DNA of 33,983 nucleotides from Verrucomicrobiota bacterium (lineage in GTDB: Bacteria > Verrucomicrobiota > Verrucomicrobiia > Limisphaerales > JACRJZ01): contig JACRJZ010000092.1 in NCBI GenBank assembly GCA_016219875.1, positions 1 to 33,983 of the forward strand. The letters run 5' to 3'. Positions 1-7,300 of this stretch are shown in pieces. Each line of letters starts with the position of its first letter. Position 1 is the first letter of the stretch. The position numbers and the translations under genes were made by a program. The notes under the pieces were generated by a model. It searched no databases. It worked only from the letters and a program-made list of their open reading frames with translations, and had not been told where the DNA came from.

Positions 1-119
1 CTGTTCTGGTGGTGAGACACTGGACTGGAACCCCGATTTGGTTCGCCGGAATCCCGCCGCGCGCGAAGCGCGCGGCGGGAGCCGAGCGAACCGATTGCTT
101 GAAGAGGAACTCTGCCCAC

Positions 120-350
120 ATGGAAACGACGGAAATCAAAACACTCAGGAAGCTGGTGAAGGCCGGCGGGGAAAGGCCACTGTCCGCTGCGGACCGGCGG
201 TTGCGCCGGCGGGTCCGGTCGGCCCTGATGGAGTACGAGGGAGAGGTCAAAGGGGAGCATCCGCTACGGAGCGTCGCTGCCTACTTTGCGGTGGTCCGGT
301 GCGTCAAGGCTGCTGCTAACTCAAGAGATTCCACTGCCATCAGAATATGA
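120..350 (+). CDS. Small basic hypothetical protein, first of a coupled pair
   Basis: This 76-residue product is of unknown function. The frame is open further upstream to position 9, but the ATG at 120 is preferred because the residues encoded before it are low-complexity, Arg/Ala-rich and derived from a GC palindrome around 54-80. The protein is Lys/Arg-rich (ETTEIKTLRKLVKAGGERPL near the N-terminus) and probably helical, so nucleic-acid binding is possible but unproven. Its TGA stop (348-350) overlaps the ATG of the next gene at 347, which implies translational coupling. No family is recognised. Confidence 0.5.
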   Translation: METTEIKTLRKLVKAGGERPLSAADRRLRRRVRSALMEYEGEVKGEHPLRSVAAYFAVVRCVKAAANSRDSTAIRI

Positions 351-724
351 ACGACACGATCCTGCAAGCGACGCTGGCGACCTGGGCGGCCAAGAATCTG
401 CCGGCACGTCTTGACGTTGTGGCGACGGCGAATCTGCTCGGCTTCGCGGAGCATGACATTCAGATTCTGATGGCCGCTGGCAAGTTGAAGCCACTGGGCG
501 ATGCGGCCCCGAATGCGCCCAAGTGGTTTGCCGCCGTCGAGATGATTCGTCTGGCCACGGACCAGGACTGGTTGCACAAGGCTACCAAGGAGATTGCCAA
601 ATACTGGAAGCAGAAGCGCGGGCGGCGCATGAATCCCCTTCGTGGTGGCAGCGGCGGAACCTCTCCAACGCTGCAAGTGAACAGTCGGCAAGGCGCGGCT
701 CCCTTGCCTGGGAACAGTGCGTGA
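347..724 (+). CDS. Putative small HTH-type DNA-binding protein
   Basis: The 125-residue product starts at an ATG that overlaps the stop of the preceding small gene by four bases. Residues 20-50 (LPARLDVVATANLLGFAEHD then IQILMAAGKLKPLG) have the spacing of the short excisionase/MerR-like HTH seen in element-borne accessory proteins: a helix, a 'LLGF..HDI..L' turn-helix and then 'GKLKPLG'. The last 30 residues are Gly/Ser/Arg-rich and look disordered. A role in regulating or excising a mobile element is an inference from the fold-like pattern and the radC-type neighbourhood. A direct family match was not possible. Confidence 0.5.
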   Translation: MNDTILQATLATWAAKNLPARLDVVATANLLGFAEHDIQILMAAGKLKPLGDAAPNAPKWFAAVEMIRLATDQDWLHKATKEIAKYWKQKRGRRMNPLRGGSGGTSPTLQVNSRQGAAPLPGNSA

Positions 725-843
725 ACGTTTTCCGAATCCATGACTGCCAGCTGTCCAACGTGGCCGGTTGGCGACCGCAATGGCGAACCGCTTGGCTTGG
801 CGCGCGAACGTGATGGCCTGTCCGGCTGAGGACCGCCGGGGTC

Positions 844-966
844 TGGGGCGGACGCGAAGCCCCAACCACTGCGGCCTGTCTGGCCAGAAGACTCCTGCGA
901 AAGCAAAGCAATGGGAGTCGAGAGGGCTGGCCCTCTCGCGCGGGTCTGGGCCGGCGTGAGGCCCAG
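844..966. other. Cluster of five consecutive hairpins, candidate structured RNA
   Basis: No convincing gene lies between 725 and 1061. Five stem-loops sit almost end to end. They are 844-849/859-864 (6 bp), 873-876/882-885 (4 bp), 890-895/914-919 enclosing a small TGC-GAAA-GCA GNRA-capped hairpin at 896-905, 919-926/931-938 (8 bp, CTGG loop) and 946-952/960-966 (7 bp). All arms are perfectly complementary as read. The cluster lies between the convergent ends of the plus-strand pair and the minus-strand radC operon. It could be a structured RNA, a recombination site or a pair of terminators; no T-run follows on either strand. Confidence 0.45.
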
Positions 967-1061
967 CCGCCGGAGGCCAGGGAACAGAGGTCCAAGAACA
1001 GAAAGCAAAAGACAGAAAACCACTGGCCGCAGCGGGAGCGAGGGTCAGCGGATGGATGGGG

Positions 1062-1292
1062 TCAGCGGGAACGGGCCGTTCTCTCTTCGCGCTTGCGTCT
1101 CGTCTCGGCGCGGGCGTGCCAATCGGCGAGCGTGCGGAAGACGGCGGCAATGGTGGCGCGGTAAGTGGTGCGGGTGCGCTCCAGCCGCATGGCGAGGACA
1201 TCGCCCGGCTCCAGCGAAACGACAATGCGCTTGCGGTAGTGGGCGAACGGGTCGCGGCTGCGACGGCGGACGGGGTTCAACAAATCTGTCAT
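1062..1292 (-). CDS. Small Arg-rich hypothetical protein at the end of the radC operon
   Basis: This 76-residue strongly basic product has a plausible folded core (DPFAHYRKRIVVSLEPGDVL, then AMRLERTRTTYRATIAAVFR) and an Arg/Glu-rich tail. Its ATG (1292-1290) overlaps the TGA of the gene before it (1291-1289), so the two are likely translationally coupled. It is the last of four small minus-strand genes running from 2389. Function is unknown. The 'SLEPGDVLAMRLERTRTTY' segment suggests a small beta-barrel or DNA-binding protein, but that is only a guess. Confidence 0.6.
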   Translation of the reverse strand: MTDLLNPVRRRSRDPFAHYRKRIVVSLEPGDVLAMRLERTRTTYRATIAAVFRTLADWHARAETRRKREERTARSR

Positions 1293-1498
1293 ACGATTTC
1301 AGATTGCGGATTGCAGATTGCAGATTGAAACAAGCCGGCTTGCGCCTGTTCACCAACGCGCCGGGCTTGGGCCGCCTCGGCTTGCTCGTGGGCGAGGCGT
1401 TCGCCGTCCAGGGTGGTTTCGGAAAACAGACGGAAGGTGTCCGCAGCGAAACCGAACTCGTGTTGCGGAATCGGAAGCGGCCGGCGGGTGCGTTTCAT
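1289..1498 (-). CDS. Small hypothetical protein with a repeat-derived C-terminus
   Basis: The product has 69 residues. The first 55 look like ordinary protein (PIPQHEFGFAADTFRLFSET, followed by a Glu/Ala-rich helix). The last 12-13 (QSAICNPQSEIV) are encoded by the repeated GATTGC-type sequence at 1301-1328. The gene starts 5 nt downstream of the radC stop and ends in an ATGA overlap with the next gene, so it sits inside an operon. The repeat may have replaced the original C-terminus. No known family was recognised. Confidence 0.55.
   Translation of the reverse strand: MKRTRRPLPIPQHEFGFAADTFRLFSETTLDGERLAHEQAEAAQARRVGEQAQAGLFQSAICNPQSEIV
1301..1331. repeat. GATTGC(A/G) short tandem repeat inside a CDS
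   Basis: The plus strand reads as back-to-back units of about 8 bases (GATTGCGG, ATTGCAG, ATTGCAG, ATTGAAAC). A degenerate copy lies at 2313-2342, matching at 21 of the first 25 positions when aligned from 1302. Both copies lie inside minus-strand genes of the same operon and in the same reading phase. Confidence 0.7.
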
Positions 1499-1503
1499 AG
1501 GAA

Positions 1504-1968
1504 TCAGGCAGCGAAATAGCCGAGTTCACGAAGGCTGGTCCGCTCGCGGTGGCCGACAATGACATGATCCAGGACTTGGATTTGAAGCAACTGGCCGGCA
1601 CGGATGAGGTCGCGGGTGACTTTGATGTCGGCCTCCGACGGCGTGGCCTCGCCGCTGGGGTGGTTGTGGAGGAATACCACCGCGGCGGCATTGGCCAGAA
1701 TGGCGACGCGGAAGACCTCACGGGGATGCACCAGCAACGTGTCGGCGGTGCCTTGACTGACAATCTGAAATCCTCGGACACGGCGGCGCGTATTCAGGAA
1801 CAGCACGGCGAAGTTTTCGACTTCGGCGTTGAACCGGGGTTGGCTGGCAATGGCAGCTTGCCAGAACTCGACGGCCTTGTCGGGGGTGTCGGCCAGCATC
1901 ATGTCGGCAGGCAGCGGTTGCTCGCGCAGACTCATCACGGCGAGTTCTTTGGCGGGGGCGAATTCCAT
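1504..1968 (-). CDS. radC: RadC-family JAMM/MPN+ domain protein, short form
   Basis: The 154-residue product is the RadC JAB1/MPN+ domain without the N-terminal helix-hairpin-helix part of the longer chromosomal RadC (about 220 residues). The metal-binding motif is intact: H101-N-H103-P-S-G with D114 (HNHPSGEATPSEAD), and an upstream Glu at about residue 49 (AEVENFAVLFLNT) fits the general base. RadC proteins of this short form are typical of prophages, plasmids and integrative elements. Their biochemical role is unsettled, and the old 'DNA repair' label is not well supported. The gene starts 31 nt after the preceding gene and ends 5 nt before the next, so it sits within a four-gene operon. 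Confidence 0.9.
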   Translation of the reverse strand: MEFAPAKELAVMSLREQPLPADMMLADTPDKAVEFWQAAIASQPRFNAEVENFAVLFLNTRRRVRGFQIVSQGTADTLLVHPREVFRVAILANAAAVVFLHNHPSGEATPSEADIKVTRDLIRAGQLLQIQVLDHVIVGHRERTSLRELGYFAA

Positions 1969-1999
1969 AGGTGCAAGGGTGGAAAGGTTACAATGGAGG

Positions 2000-2389
2000 T
2001 CACGCGGCTTGCCGGTCGGCGGCGAAGAAACTGCCGTATTTGTCGCGGGGATCGTCGGGGCTGGCTTCGGTCAACACGCCGCACGGGTGCTGCCAGACCT
2101 GGCGCTTATTGTTCCAATGGAAACCGAGTTGGGCCAAAACGGCGGTGACTTGCGGGGGCTGCTTGTCGGCGAACTGAATCCACACCCACTTACCGACAAC
2201 CTGGGCCAAGTCATAGAGCTTGGGCGCTTCCGAGCGGAGCAAGGCCAGCAAGTCGCGGGTGGCAAGCTGGCGATTAGCTTGACGCTGGGCGAAGTCCAGG
2301 CGCGGACGATTCGATTGCGGAGTGCGGATGGCAGGTTGCGATAGGGAAGCGGGAGCTTCAGAGGAGGCGGAGCTAACGGACTTTGTCAT
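2000..2389 (-). CDS. Hypothetical protein, first gene of the radC operon
   Basis: The product has 129 residues. The N-terminal 30 are Ser/Ala/Pro-rich and contain the peptide PAIRTPQSNR, encoded by a degenerate copy of the GATTGC repeat. The rest (about 35-120) looks like a compact domain: a helix (DLLALLRSEAPKLYDLAQVV), a strand (GKWVWIQFADKQP) and the tryptophan-rich motif LGFHWNNKRQVWQHPCG. The 'GF.WN.KR..W' pattern recurs in accessory proteins of mobile elements that travel with radC and antirestriction genes. That family link is from memory and not verified. The start ATG lies 20 nt from a parS-like palindrome. Confidence 0.65.
   Translation of the reverse strand: MTKSVSSASSEAPASLSQPAIRTPQSNRPRLDFAQRQANRQLATRDLLALLRSEAPKLYDLAQVVGKWVWIQFADKQPPQVTAVLAQLGFHWNNKRQVWQHPCGVLTEASPDDPRDKYGSFFAADRQAA
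2313..2342. repeat. Degenerate second copy of the GATTGC repeat
   Basis: This 30-base stretch aligns with 1302-1331 at 23 of 30 positions. It lies in the N-terminal coding part of the 2000-2389 gene in the same codon phase as the first copy, so both encode a related peptide (PAIRTPQS here, SAICNPQS there). Confidence 0.55.
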
Positions 2390-2408
2390 AACTGTAACGG
2401 TCTAATAT

Positions 2409-2424
2409 TGTTCCACATGGAACA
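2409..2424. promoter_or_regulatory. parS-like palindrome (ParB/Spo0J-type site)
   Basis: The 16-mer TGTTCCACATGGAACA differs at a single central base from TGTTCCACGTGGAACA, one of the accepted bacterial parS variants. Read on the minus strand it gives the familiar 'MFHVEQ' peptide. It sits 20 nt upstream of the first gene of the radC operon and overlaps an AT-rich stretch (AATATTA) that could be its -10 box. It could therefore be a partition site or a repressor operator. No parA or parB is in the window. Confidence 0.5.
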
Positions 2425-2576
2425 TTTTCCAGGTGGGCTGGTCGTGGTCTTTACCCACTCCCAACACCTCCACTCGAAGCAAGGGACAGAAGCGTGACAG
2501 CCAGGGGGACCCATCGGATGGGGTGGGAGAGTGAAGTGGTGAACGGTTCCGCTGGCTGGCGCGATTCTGGTTTCCC

Positions 2577-2606
2577 GCACTCGCCATCCATTTACAGGGC
2601 GAGTGC
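2577..2606. repeat. 9-bp inverted repeat (hairpin) in non-coding DNA
   Basis: The arms GCACTCGCC (2577-2585) and GGCGAGTGC (2598-2606) are perfectly complementary around a 12-nt loop. No T-run follows on either strand, so a terminator role is not supported. The surrounding sequence from 2425 to about 2718 holds no convincing gene. Confidence 0.5.
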
Positions 2607-2718
2607 CGTGCCGCACCGCGACACCAAACTTAAGAGCCTTCGTCGCGGCCCCTTATCGGGCGGCACACCGGAGGCCATCTGAGCGGGCCAGGGTTTAGAG
2701 GAATGGCCCGCGTGGTCT

Positions 2719-2931
2719 TCAGGTGTTGGGAGTGGCAGCCCTGCGGCGATTGAGCAGGCGTGAACTGCGCGCGTGGAGCGCCTCGAATCGTCCAAGTCCC
2801 AGCGGCGTGTGAGCAGTCGAAACTTGATCGGCTTGCTCCGAAGTGAGGCGTCTGGCGTGAGCGATGCGGAGGCAAAGCCCGGTTCCCAGACACGCAAGGA
2901 TGAGCATCGTAGAACCGGGCAGTTCGCGCAT
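2719..2931 (-). CDS. Possible small protein, doubtful
   Basis: This 70-residue frame starts MRELPGSTMLILACLGTGLC, a short hydrophobic stretch that could pass for a weak signal or anchor, and ends HARSSRLLNRRRAATPNT. The local sequence around its start (2884-2925) is imperfectly repeated about 306 nt away at 3190-3240, where the matching frame is soon closed (MLVPARLGLL, then stop). It may be a decayed gene family or chance. Between 2425 and 3796 nothing else clearly protein-like was found except the fragment near 3337. Confidence 0.25.
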   Translation of the reverse strand: MRELPGSTMLILACLGTGLCLRIAHARRLTSEQADQVSTAHTPLGLGRFEALHARSSRLLNRRRAATPNT

Positions 2932-3336
2932 GACAGCGGTGGAACGAAGTCTGACTGCGGCCTTGCGGCGTGAGGCTGACGTGGGGATTGCGTGGGAGTC
3001 TCAGGCAGCAATCACCATGACAGTCGAGATCACTGTGCTTGTCACCAATCTGACTTCTGACGCCCGTGTGAAGCGTCGGGCCGTGGCTTTGAGTGGGCAA
3101 GGCGCCGGAAGGCCCGGAGCGGAACACGGGTGCCAGAGGTCAGGCCAATATCCCGTCATGCGGCGGCAGTCTGCGCAATTTCAGAGAAGGCCCAGACGCG
3201 CAGGAACGAGCATCGTAGCGGGAACTGAAAGCGCGCAGTCTGCCGCTGCCCTCGCGAATGGGGCTTTGCCGCAGCGCCTACTTGAGCCTCCAGGCCCAGA
3301 AGGACCTCACCCGGAACAACCCCTTGCCCGTCCCTG

Positions 3337-3650
3337 GTGCCGGGACCGCCGACTCCCAAGCCGCTGGATCTGACGGCGCAAGCTTATGACTTTCTCCTCC
3401 TCGCCATCCCGGTGCTCGAAGACTACGACCGCCAACGCCAGCACCGCCTCCGTCCGGCTACGTGCCGGAACCGCCGGAGCACTTGGCGCAGAGAATTCAT
3501 TCTCCTCGAACGGGAGGAGATTATGCGCCACAAGTGCCTCCAATCGGAAAAGGAGCAGCACGACATTGGCCTCTCGCGGGCCGAGCAGTAGCTGCTCCAC
3601 CACCACGCCCTTTGGGCCGCCGCCCTTCCGCCGCCAGCGCCCGAACCAGG
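3337..3650 (+). pseudogene. Remnant of a small conserved protein with an in-frame stop
   Basis: From a GTG at 3337 the frame reads LDLTAQAYDFLLLAIPVLED, then an Arg-rich stretch, then REEIMRHKCLQSEKEQHDIG and LSRAEQ. A TAG follows at 3589-3591, and after it the same frame continues LLHHHALWAAALPPP. The 'HK..SEK...DIG...A...W..HH...W' pattern resembles a motif I associate with small uncharacterised (DUF4032-like) proteins, in which a Trp would stand where the TAG is. A TGG-to-TAG change would therefore explain the break. The family link is from memory. The piece could also be a short intact gene ending at 3591. Confidence 0.35.
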
Positions 3651-3796
3651 CTGAGCTTCGCTTTCTACGCTTTGCTCCTGTCCGTTGTCCTGTCGTCAGT
3701 TTGCCATTCGTCCTCCACATCCGCTCCCTCAGATTCCGTGCCATAGTCCACCGTCCGCCCCACGAAAAAACGAATAAATCTGACCGCCGATTGATA

Positions 3797-3841
3797 GAAA
3801 CCCCTCTTTTGCAACGAATCTATAGATAGAGGGGCAGTTTC
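3797..3841. promoter_or_regulatory. Hairpin with internal AT palindrome upstream of the AraC-type gene
   Basis: The arms CCCCTCT (3801-3807) and AGAGGGG (3828-3834) can pair, and flanking GAAA (3797-3800) can pair with TTTC (3838-3841) across a small bulge. The loop carries the 10-bp palindrome ATCTATAGAT (3818-3827). It lies about 100 nt upstream of the AraC-type start in otherwise GC-rich DNA. A regulatory or terminator role is possible but not shown. Confidence 0.35.
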
Positions 3842-3850
3842 AAAACTTCG

Positions 3851-3884
3851 CGGTCGTAGCGGCGTCTCCGCGCAGAACGCCGCC
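3851..3884 (+). repeat. Solitary copy of a GTAGCGGCGTCT-type palindromic repeat
   Basis: This stretch starts CGGTCGTAGCGGCGTCTCCG. It is a diverged relative of the paired repeat arms at 33895-33922 and 33962-33983. It is itself partly self-complementary (GGCGTC... against ...CGCC). It is intergenic, just upstream of the AraC-type gene. Confidence 0.55.
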
Positions 3885-3938
3885 CGCAAGTGCTTGGAAT
3901 CGCCTCTAAATCAATTGGGTGCAACGAAAGGGACGCAC

Positions 3939-4277
3939 ATGGGCACGAAATGGAACGACCTCGGCGCGTGGGAAACCCTCGCGAAAAACGCAGGCTTCAG
4001 AGTCAAACGGATGGCGCAGTTGCGACGCATGTCGCCGCGCCATCTCCTACGGGTTTTCGAGAAGTCATTTGGTCTGGCGTTGCGTCCCTGGCTGATCAGC
4101 GTGAAAGACTCCGTCGCGAAGCACGCGTTGGCGGGTGGGACGCGGCCCAACGAAGTCGCCCATGCTCTGGGTTACAAGCACCCCAACCATTTCTCTCGCG
4201 CGTTTCGCAGAGTTGTGGGCTGCTCCCCAACTGGATTTCTGCACAGAGCGACCATGTCCGAAAATGGTCCGGTTTAA
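3939..4277 (+). CDS. AraC/XylS-type HTH domain protein (DNA-binding domain only)
   Basis: The product has 112 residues from the ATG at 3939. A TTG at 3894 in the same frame is less likely, because AAAGGGA sits at ribosome-binding distance before 3939. The whole protein is the double-HTH AraC domain. The first HTH is around LAKNAGFRVKRMAQLRRMSP (with 'RHLLRVFEKSFG'). The second follows the hallmark 'NEVAHALGYKHPNHFSRAFR' and 'VGCSPTGF' ending. There is no N-terminal sensing domain, so it presumably acts as a monomer or responds to a partner. It lies 91 nt upstream of the giant Rhs gene and on the same strand, so control of that gene is plausible but unproven. Confidence 0.85.
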   Translation: MGTKWNDLGAWETLAKNAGFRVKRMAQLRRMSPRHLLRVFEKSFGLALRPWLISVKDSVAKHALAGGTRPNEVAHALGYKHPNHFSRAFRRVVGCSPTGFLHRATMSENGPV

Positions 4278-4368
4278 ATCTTGAATCAGAACTCTAGCTT
4301 CCCGCAAATACTCATGCACGAAGCAGCACGAATCAGTAAATGAACGCGACCCCAGGTGCCAGAACCTT

Positions 4369-7300
4369 ATGAAAACATCGCTCCGCAACATCGTCCCGAT
4401 TGTCGCCCTCCTTCTGGCATCGCCAGCGCCGCTTCCGGCGCAGACGACCCAGCCGGCTGAGTTGTCCACCGCCGACGTGCCGACGGACTTGGCCCTCCCG
4501 GCGGCGGGCGCCCTGGCCGGCGCAAGCTCGACCCTCGACTCTCGACTCTCGAACAGATTGGCCGCCCAGCCGTGGCAGGTGACCAGCCGCTCGACGCACG
4601 CAAATACTTACGAATCCGTCACCCTCACCACCAACGGCCTGACCGGCAAAGTCACGGCCCAGCCGCATCGCTTCGTGGAATTGGGGACGGGGTTGAACGT
4701 GAAAAACGCCGCTGGCCGCTTCGTTCCCGCACGCGCCGAGTTCGAGTTAACCGACGACGGCGCGGAAGCCCGCCATACGGCGCTCCGGGTCCGCCTGCCC
4801 AGCGACATTGCCACGGAATTTGGCGTTGAAGTCACGGAAGAAGAGAGCGGCATCACCCTCCGCAGTCATCCGGTCGCCGTCACGTACCGCGATCCCAAGA
4901 CGGATGCCACCGTCGTCTTGGGAATTGTCACCAACGCGCTGGGCTGGCTGACCGCCTCGAACGAGGTGACCTACTCCAACTGCTTTTCGTGCGGCCTGGT
5001 GAAGGGGTCCATTCGTTACCGTCTTTCGCGCGCCGGGCTGGCTCAGGATCTCCTGCTGGCTGAAAACATCGGCAGCCCTCAACAGCGCGGCCTGCCCGCG
5101 GAAGCCACGGAAGCCAGGCTGGAGCTGATGACCGCCTTTGATGAAAGCACGCCCACGCCGGTCCAGCGGGGCGGCGCGTTGGCCCGTTCCATCGGCGCGG
5201 GCGAGGTCGGCGAGGGAGTCACCAAGGACACCATGTTGCTGTTCGGACCCATGCGCATGATCCAGGGCCGCGCTTTCTTGCACCGGGAGGGCGCACCCGA
5301 CGCCCGCGGGCGGATGGACGGGGCGCGCGTGCGCAAAGAGTTCATCACGGTGGGCCGGCAGAAGATGTTGATCGAATCGGTCGAGCACCGCGTCGTGAAG
5401 CCGCTCTTGGACACGCTCCCCGTCGGCACGAACCTGCTTTCCGCAGTCTCCGCAGCTCCCCGGTCCAAACAACTGGCGGCGCTCGCCGCAAGCTCCTCCG
5501 CCCGCCAGCAGGCGTCCGCACCGAGGACGCCAGCGCGCATCCAAACCGCGAAAGCCATCCCGTCCGAACCGTCCGACTCGTCCCCCCAAACCCAGCGCGC
5601 CTTGGCCTTAGTGCTCGACTACGAATTGGTCCTCAGTGGAAGCGCGACCTTCACCGCTCGTGGTAACACCTCGTATCTGATCAATGGCTTCACCGGAATC
5701 GACGAGGTCACCCTGGAGGGCAACGCCGTGCTGAAATTCGACACCACCGCCCCAGATTCCGCCCTCTGCGTGTGGGACAAACTGGTCTGCCAGACCGACA
5801 CCTACCGTCCGGCGATCTTCACCTCGCGCTCTGACGACAGCGTCGGCGAGGCCATCAGCGTGCCCAACACGCCCCTCTTCTACAACCAGGCCCTCTACCT
5901 TGCCCCCGAGCAAAGTGAAATCCAGCATGTCCGCGTGGCCTACGCCCAGTGCGCCTTGCAGGGTGCGGGCTTTACGCTGAGCCACGCCCAGATTATCCAT
6001 TGCCCTCTCGGCCTCATCAGCGGGGGCGGAACCTGCCGCGTGAACAACGTCCTGATGTATGACGTGGGCACCGCGTTCACCAGCGAATCCTCGTCCATCG
6101 AGGCGACCCATCTGACCGTGGACCAATGCGCGAGGCTGACCAGTGACCCCTGGTGTGGCGCTTGCAGTTCACTGACCCTGACCAACTCCCTCCTCGTCAA
6201 CGTGACCAACCAGGGGGATGCCTCGCTGACCCTTGACCACACGGAAAGCGTTTCCAGCGCCACGACCGTCTTCCAAACCGTCGGCGCGGGCGCCCACTAC
6301 TTGGCCAAGGCCAGTCTCTACCGTGACCGCGGCACCACGAACCTCCCGCCCGCCTTGCGCCGGGCCATCCTGGAACGGACGACCTACCCGCCGGCCGTCT
6401 TTCCGCCCAGCACTCAACTCACCGTCTCCACCAACCTCGGTCTCGTCGCGGCCCGGGACGTGGACGACCCCGATTTGGGCTACCACGCGCCTCCGCTCGA
6501 CTACCTGGTAAGTTCCCTCCTGCTCCCCGATGACGGGATTGTCACGGTCCTCCCCGGCGTCACCATCGCCCTGTACGGAGAAGCCGGCTTCAAGCTGACC
6601 AACCATTCCACGCTCCTGTGCGAAGGCACGCGCCGGCAGCGCATCCAGTTCGTCCACGCTGCGGCCGTTCAGGAGTTGTCCGCCGCCTTGCCTGACTCGG
6701 CTTACCCGGTCACCATCACGGCCTACCACACTGGGCCGGCCACGAACGCGCCAGACGCGCGCTTTCGTTTCGTGGACTTCAACGCCTTGAGCGGCGCGGG
6801 CGCCCACCTCGGCGGGTCTTCCGATCCGTCGTCAGCTTACGCAACTCTGTCCGTGCGGGATTCTGCTTTCTACGGCGGTTCCGTTCAATTCGCCGGTCCC
6901 GGTTGGATGAGCTGCGGAGTGACGAACACCCTGTTCGAGCGCACGGCGGCCCTGTTGGAAGGCGACTTGGCGGTGAATCTCTTTAACAACGTGGTCCGCG
7001 GTGCCGACTGGACTATCAACGCGCCGGCCGCCAACCGGTTTCTCGTCTGCAACAACGCCTTCGACGAGGTCGAGATCGCTGCGCTTGGGGAAGCCGTGGC
7101 CCACACGAACAACGCCTACCTCCGCCTGCCGGACGCCCATAGCCGTTTCTTCCCGATAGGCAACGGCGATCTGGTCCTGACCAACTTTCCCGCGGGCAGC
7201 GTAGCGGGCCAGACGCCTTTGGGTCTGCTTCGCGCGCTGGCCGCCAGCCGGACTCCCGGCGCGCCAGCCGTCGGGCCGTCGCGCGAGGCCGGCAGTCCCG

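Noticed and set aside
281..1225. Long minus-strand frame opposite the small plus-strand genes
   Set aside because: It is Arg/Pro/Ser-rich with no recognisable motif and crosses the hairpin cluster; typical of open antisense frames in GC-rich DNA.
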